64,000 bases of DNA, from NCBI RefSeq assembly GCF_000695625.1, contig NZ_JMQI01000039.1, positions 1 through 64,000 of the forward strand, read 5' to 3'. Source of the DNA: Amycolatopsis rifamycinica (GTDB lineage Bacteria; Actinomycetota; Actinomycetes; Mycobacteriales; Pseudonocardiaceae). This document shows, piece by piece, positions 61,901 through 64,000 of the stretch (position 1 is the stretch's first letter; each line of letters opens with the position of its first letter). The notes under the pieces are model-generated. The model was not told where the DNA came from. It saw only the letters and a list, made by a program, of their open reading frames with translations, and searched no databases. The position numbers were made by a program, and so were the translations under genes.

Positions 61901-64000
61901 CCGCACGGTGGACGTCCACTCCCGGCGCGACGACGGGTGGACGCGCCACGCGACCGGCACGGTCTCGGCGACGCCGGGCCGGGGACCGGGCTTCGACTTC
62001 ACCGCGTGGCCGCCGCCCGGCGGGCAGCGCGTCGAGCTCGGCGGCTTCTACGCCGACCTCGCCGATCGCGGGTACGCGTACGGACCCCTGTTCCAGGGCG
62101 TGCGGGCGGTGTGGCAGCGCGGCGACGAGGTGTTCGCCGAGGTCGCCCTGCCCGGCGACCGGCGGGAGGACGCCGCCCGGTTCGGCCTGCACCCCGCGTT
62201 GCTCGACGCGGCCCTGCAGACCGCGACGATCGCCGCGGCGGCCAGCGGACAGCCCGGGAAGTCCGTGATGCCGTTCTCGTGGAACCGGCTGGCCCTGCAC
62301 GCCGCGGGCGCCGCGGGGCTGCGGGTCCGGGTCGCGCCCGGCGGACCGGACGCCCTGACCGTCGAGGCCGCCGACGAGACCGGGTCCCCGGTCCTGACCA
62401 TGGACTCGCTGATCCTGCGCGAGGTCGCCCTCGACCAGCTCGGCACTCCGCGCACCAGCTCGCTGTACCGGGTGGACTGGACCGAACTGCCCACTGTGGA
62501 CAGTGCGGTGCCGCCGGGCCCGGCCGAGGTGCTGGAAGCCTCCGGCGAGGCTCCGCTGGACCTGACCAGCCGGGTCCTGGCCGCCGTGCAGACGTTCCTC
62601 GCCGAGGCGGAGGAGGACGCCCGGCTGGTCGTGGTGACCCGCGGCGCCGTCCGCGAGGTGACCGACCCGGCCGGGGCCGCGGTGTGGGGCCTGGTCCGGG
62701 CCGCCCAGTCGGAGAACCCCGACCGGATCGTGCTGCTCGACACCGACGGCGACGTGCCACTGGACGCCGTGCTGGCGACCGGCGAGCCCCAGCTCGCCCT
62801 GCGCGGCTCGACGTTCTCGGTGCCCCGGCTCGCCCGGGTCACCGAAGCGGCCGAAGTGCCCCTGACGTTCCGTCCGGACGGGACGGTCCTCGTCTCCGGC
62901 GGCGGGACGCTGGGCGCGCTGGCCGCCCGCGCCCTGGTCACCCGGCACGGCGTCCGGCGACTGGTCCTGGCCGGCCGGCGCGGGCGGGCCGCCGACGGCG
63001 TCGAAGACCTCGTCACCGAGCTGACCGAGCAGGGCGCGTCGGTGTCCGTGGTGGCCTGTGACTTCGCCGACCGGGACCAGGTGGCGGCGCTGCTCGAGGA
63101 ACACCCGGTGACCGCGGTCGTGCACACGGCGGGCGTGTTCGACGCCGGTGTCACCGGGGCACTGACCCGGGAGCGGCTGGCCAAGGTCTTCGCCCCCAAG
63201 GTCGATGCGGTGCAGCACCTCGACGAGCTGACCGGCGACCTCGACGCGTTCATCGCCTACTCGTCGGCCTCCGCCATCTTCATGGGCGCGGGCAGCGGCG
63301 GGTACGCGGCGGCGAACGCCTTCCTCGACGGCATGATGGCCGCCCGCCGCGCGGCCGGCCGTCCCGGGCTTTCGCTGGCCTGGGGCCCGTGGGAGCAGCT
63401 CACCGGCATGGCGGGCACCATCGACGACCTCACCCTGTCCCGGATGAGCCGTCGTGAGGGTCGCGGCGGCGTCCGGGCGCTCGGGTCCGCCGCAGGCATC
63501 GAACTCTTCGACGCCGCACTCGCGGCCGGCGAGGCGCTGCTGGTGCCGATCGAGCTCGACCTGCGCGAGGTGCGGGCCGACGCGGCCGCCGGCGGCACGG
63601 TCCCGCACCTGCTGCGCGGCCTGGTCCGCGCGGGACGGCAGGCCGCGCGCACGGCGTCCGGCGAGAACGGCGGCCTGGCCGCCAAGCTGACCGGGCTCAC
63701 CGTGGCCGAACAGGAAGCGCTGCTGCTCGACCTCGTTCGCGGCCAGGTCGCGGTCGTGCTCGGGCACGCCGACAGCTCCGGCGTCCGCGCCGACGCGGCG
63801 TTCAAGGACGCCGGGTTCGACTCGCTGACGTCGGTGGAGCTGCGCAACCGGCTGCGCGAGGCGACCGGCCTCAAACTGCCCGCGACGCTCGTCTTCGACC
63901 ACCCGAACCCCCTGGCACTGGCCCGGCACCTGCGGACGGAACTCGCCGTCGAGGAAGCGTCCCCGGCGGACGCGGTGCTGGCCGGCCTCGCCGGGCTGGA
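58908..64000 (+). CDS. rifC: Rifamycin-type PKS RifC: module 7 (3' end beyond window)
   Basis: 1697 residues visible; known RifC is about 1763, so only the C-terminal docking tail should be missing. GTG start after GGGGAGCAAG, 13 bases beyond the rifB stop. N-terminal docking helix VSASYEKVVEALRKSLEEVGTLKKRVNA; KS7 (from 31, Cys201); AT7 (GHSQG Ser638, YASH 739-742, methylmalonyl); DH7 (HPWLADHTIGGVVLFPG His932, YGPLFQG, Asp1100); KR7 (SGGGTLGA from 1330, Tyr1466, FDA in the LDD position); ACP7 (Ser1639). It adds the seventh extender unit. The DH motifs look intact although a hydroxyl is expected at this stage in rifamycin; a similar situation holds for module 6. Confidence 0.92.
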   Translation, partial: MSASYEKVVEALRKSLEEVGTLKKRVNAAGEPIAIVGMACRLPGGVTGPDELWRLVAEGRDAVSGFPEDRGWDLENLFDPDPDHLGTSYTDRGGFLADAALFDPGFFGISPREALAMDPQQRLLLEASWEALEGVGLDPTSLQGTDVGVFTGAGGSGYGGGLAGPEMQSFAGTGLASSVASGRVSYVFGFEGPAVTIDTACSSSLVAMHLAAQALRQGDCSMALAGGAMVMSGPDSFVVFSRQRGLATDGRCKAFASGADGMVLAEGISVIVLERLSVARERGHRVLAVLRGSAVNQDGASNGLTAPNGPSQQRVIRAALANAGLAPSDVDLVEAHGTGTSLGDPIEAQALLATYGQEREQPLWLGSLKSNIGHTQAAAGVASVIKVVQALRHGVMPPTLHVDEPTAQVDWSEGAVELLTEGRDWPRGERPRRAGVSSFGVSGTNAHLIIEEAPEEPAAGAPASADVVPLVVSARSTGSLAGQAGRLSGVSVPPAQLAGALVSGRAVLEERAVVVAGSAEEARAGLRALARGAAAPGVVAGTAGKPGKVVWVFPGQGTQWAGMGRELLDTSPVFAERTKECAAALDQWTGWSLLDVLRGEGDLGRVDVLQPACFAVMVGLAAVWESVGVRPDAVVGHSQGEIAAACVSGALTLDDAAKVVALRSQAIAARLSGRGGMASVALRENEANARLALWDGRIEVAAVNGPASVVVAGDAQALDEALEVLAGDGVRVRQVAVDYASHTRHVEDLRDTLAETLAGVTAQAPAIPFFSTVTGTWITEAGVLDGGYWYRNLRNQVRFGPAVETLLGSGHGVFVEVSAHPVLVQPISELADAVVTGTLRRDDGGRRRLLTSMAELFVRGVDVDWAALVPPARAELPTYAFDHQHFWLRPAERLNAVSLGLAEAGHPLLGAVVPLPQSDGLVFTSRLSLRTHPWLADHTIGGVVLFPGTGLVELAVRAGDEAGCPVLDELVTEAPLVVPAQGGVSVQVTVSGPDQSGSRTVDVHSRRDDGWTRHATGTVSATPGRGPGFDFTAWPPPGGQRVELGGFYADLADRGYAYGPLFQGVRAVWQRGDEVFAEVALPGDRREDAARFGLHPALLDAALQTATIAAAASGQPGKSVMPFSWNRLALHAAGAAGLRVRVAPGGPDALTVEAADETGSPVLTMDSLILREVALDQLGTPRTSSLYRVDWTELPTVDSAVPPGPAEVLEASGEAPLDLTSRVLAAVQTFLAEAEEDARLVVVTRGAVREVTDPAGAAVWGLVRAAQSENPDRIVLLDTDGDVPLDAVLATGEPQLALRGSTFSVPRLARVTEAAEVPLTFRPDGTVLVSGGGTLGALAARALVTRHGVRRLVLAGRRGRAADGVEDLVTELTEQGASVSVVACDFADRDQVAALLEEHPVTAVVHTAGVFDAGVTGALTRERLAKVFAPKVDAVQHLDELTGDLDAFIAYSSASAIFMGAGSGGYAAANAFLDGMMAARRAAGRPGLSLAWGPWEQLTGMAGTIDDLTLSRMSRREGRGGVRALGSAAGIELFDAALAAGEALLVPIELDLREVRADAAAGGTVPHLLRGLVRAGRQAARTASGENGGLAAKLTGLTVAEQEALLLDLVRGQVAVVLGHADSSGVRADAAFKDAGFDSLTSVELRNRLREATGLKLPATLVFDHPNPLALARHLRTELAVEEASPADAVLAGLAGL
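58998..63950 (+). other. PKS module 7: KS-AT(methylmalonyl)-DH-KR-ACP
   Basis: This is the only module of RifC. The DH-KR linker shares long identical DNA with module 5 (89 identical bases, 62616-62704 against 52370-52458), a sign of recombination between modules. Confidence 0.85.

Overview
The window comes from a high-GC actinobacterium, almost certainly an Amycolatopsis-type member of the Pseudonocardiaceae. The gene order rpmG-hadAB ... tRNA-Trp-secE-nusG-rplK-rplA ... rplJ-rplL-mkl is the conserved mycolata/Pseudonocardiales order. The right half carries the start of a rifamycin-type ansamycin polyketide synthase (PKS) cluster.

Layout. (1) 1-933: an IS5-family insertion sequence with a two-frame transposase, lying against the 5' end of a GGDEF/EAL membrane protein gene. 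(2) 3380-4842: tRNA-Thr, tRNA-Met, rpmG (too short for routine ORF calling) and the FAS-II dehydratase pair hadA-hadB. (3) 4865-8109: a minus-strand block with an anchored SGNH hydrolase, a membrane protein coupled to a YtrA-type GntR regulator with its operator, and an F420-dependent luciferase-like oxidoreductase. (4) 8307-14346: tRNA-Trp, secE, nusG, rplK, rplA, an alpha/beta hydrolase, a convergent membrane protein, then the rplJ leader, rplJ, rplL and a strong terminator. (5) 14679-26071: a complete Mce lipid-import operon (Mkl ATPase, two YrbE permeases, MceA-F, two Mce-associated proteins), mostly joined by 1-4 nt overlaps. (6) 26083-64000: the left end of the rif-like cluster: two coupled Gfo/Idh/MocA-type proteins (rifS/rifT-like, the second apparently a pseudoenzyme), a bidirectionally strong terminator, a RifZ-type box, a 71-aa small protein, a P450 (orf0-like), then rifA, rifB and most of rifC.

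PKS logic. RifA has an adenylation-ACP loading module (for 3-amino-5-hydroxybenzoate, AHBA) and modules 1-3. RifB has modules 4-6 and RifC has module 7. The AT motifs read propionate, acetate, propionate x5, which is the order known for rifamycin modules 1-7. KR3 lacks its catalytic tyrosine and DH1 and DH5 carry deletions, as expected for ketone or hydroxyl outcomes. Modules 8-10, the amide synthase and AHBA genes lie to the right, so rifamycin, tolypomycin and kanglemycin-type products cannot be separated here.

What is most worth attention: the RifZ-type box and a degenerate second copy before rifS; the apparently catalytically dead RifT partner; the divergent KS4 at the naphthalene-forming step; and the placement of an RNA-polymerase-inhibitor cluster inside the rplL-rpoB neighbourhood. 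rpoB itself is not in the window.
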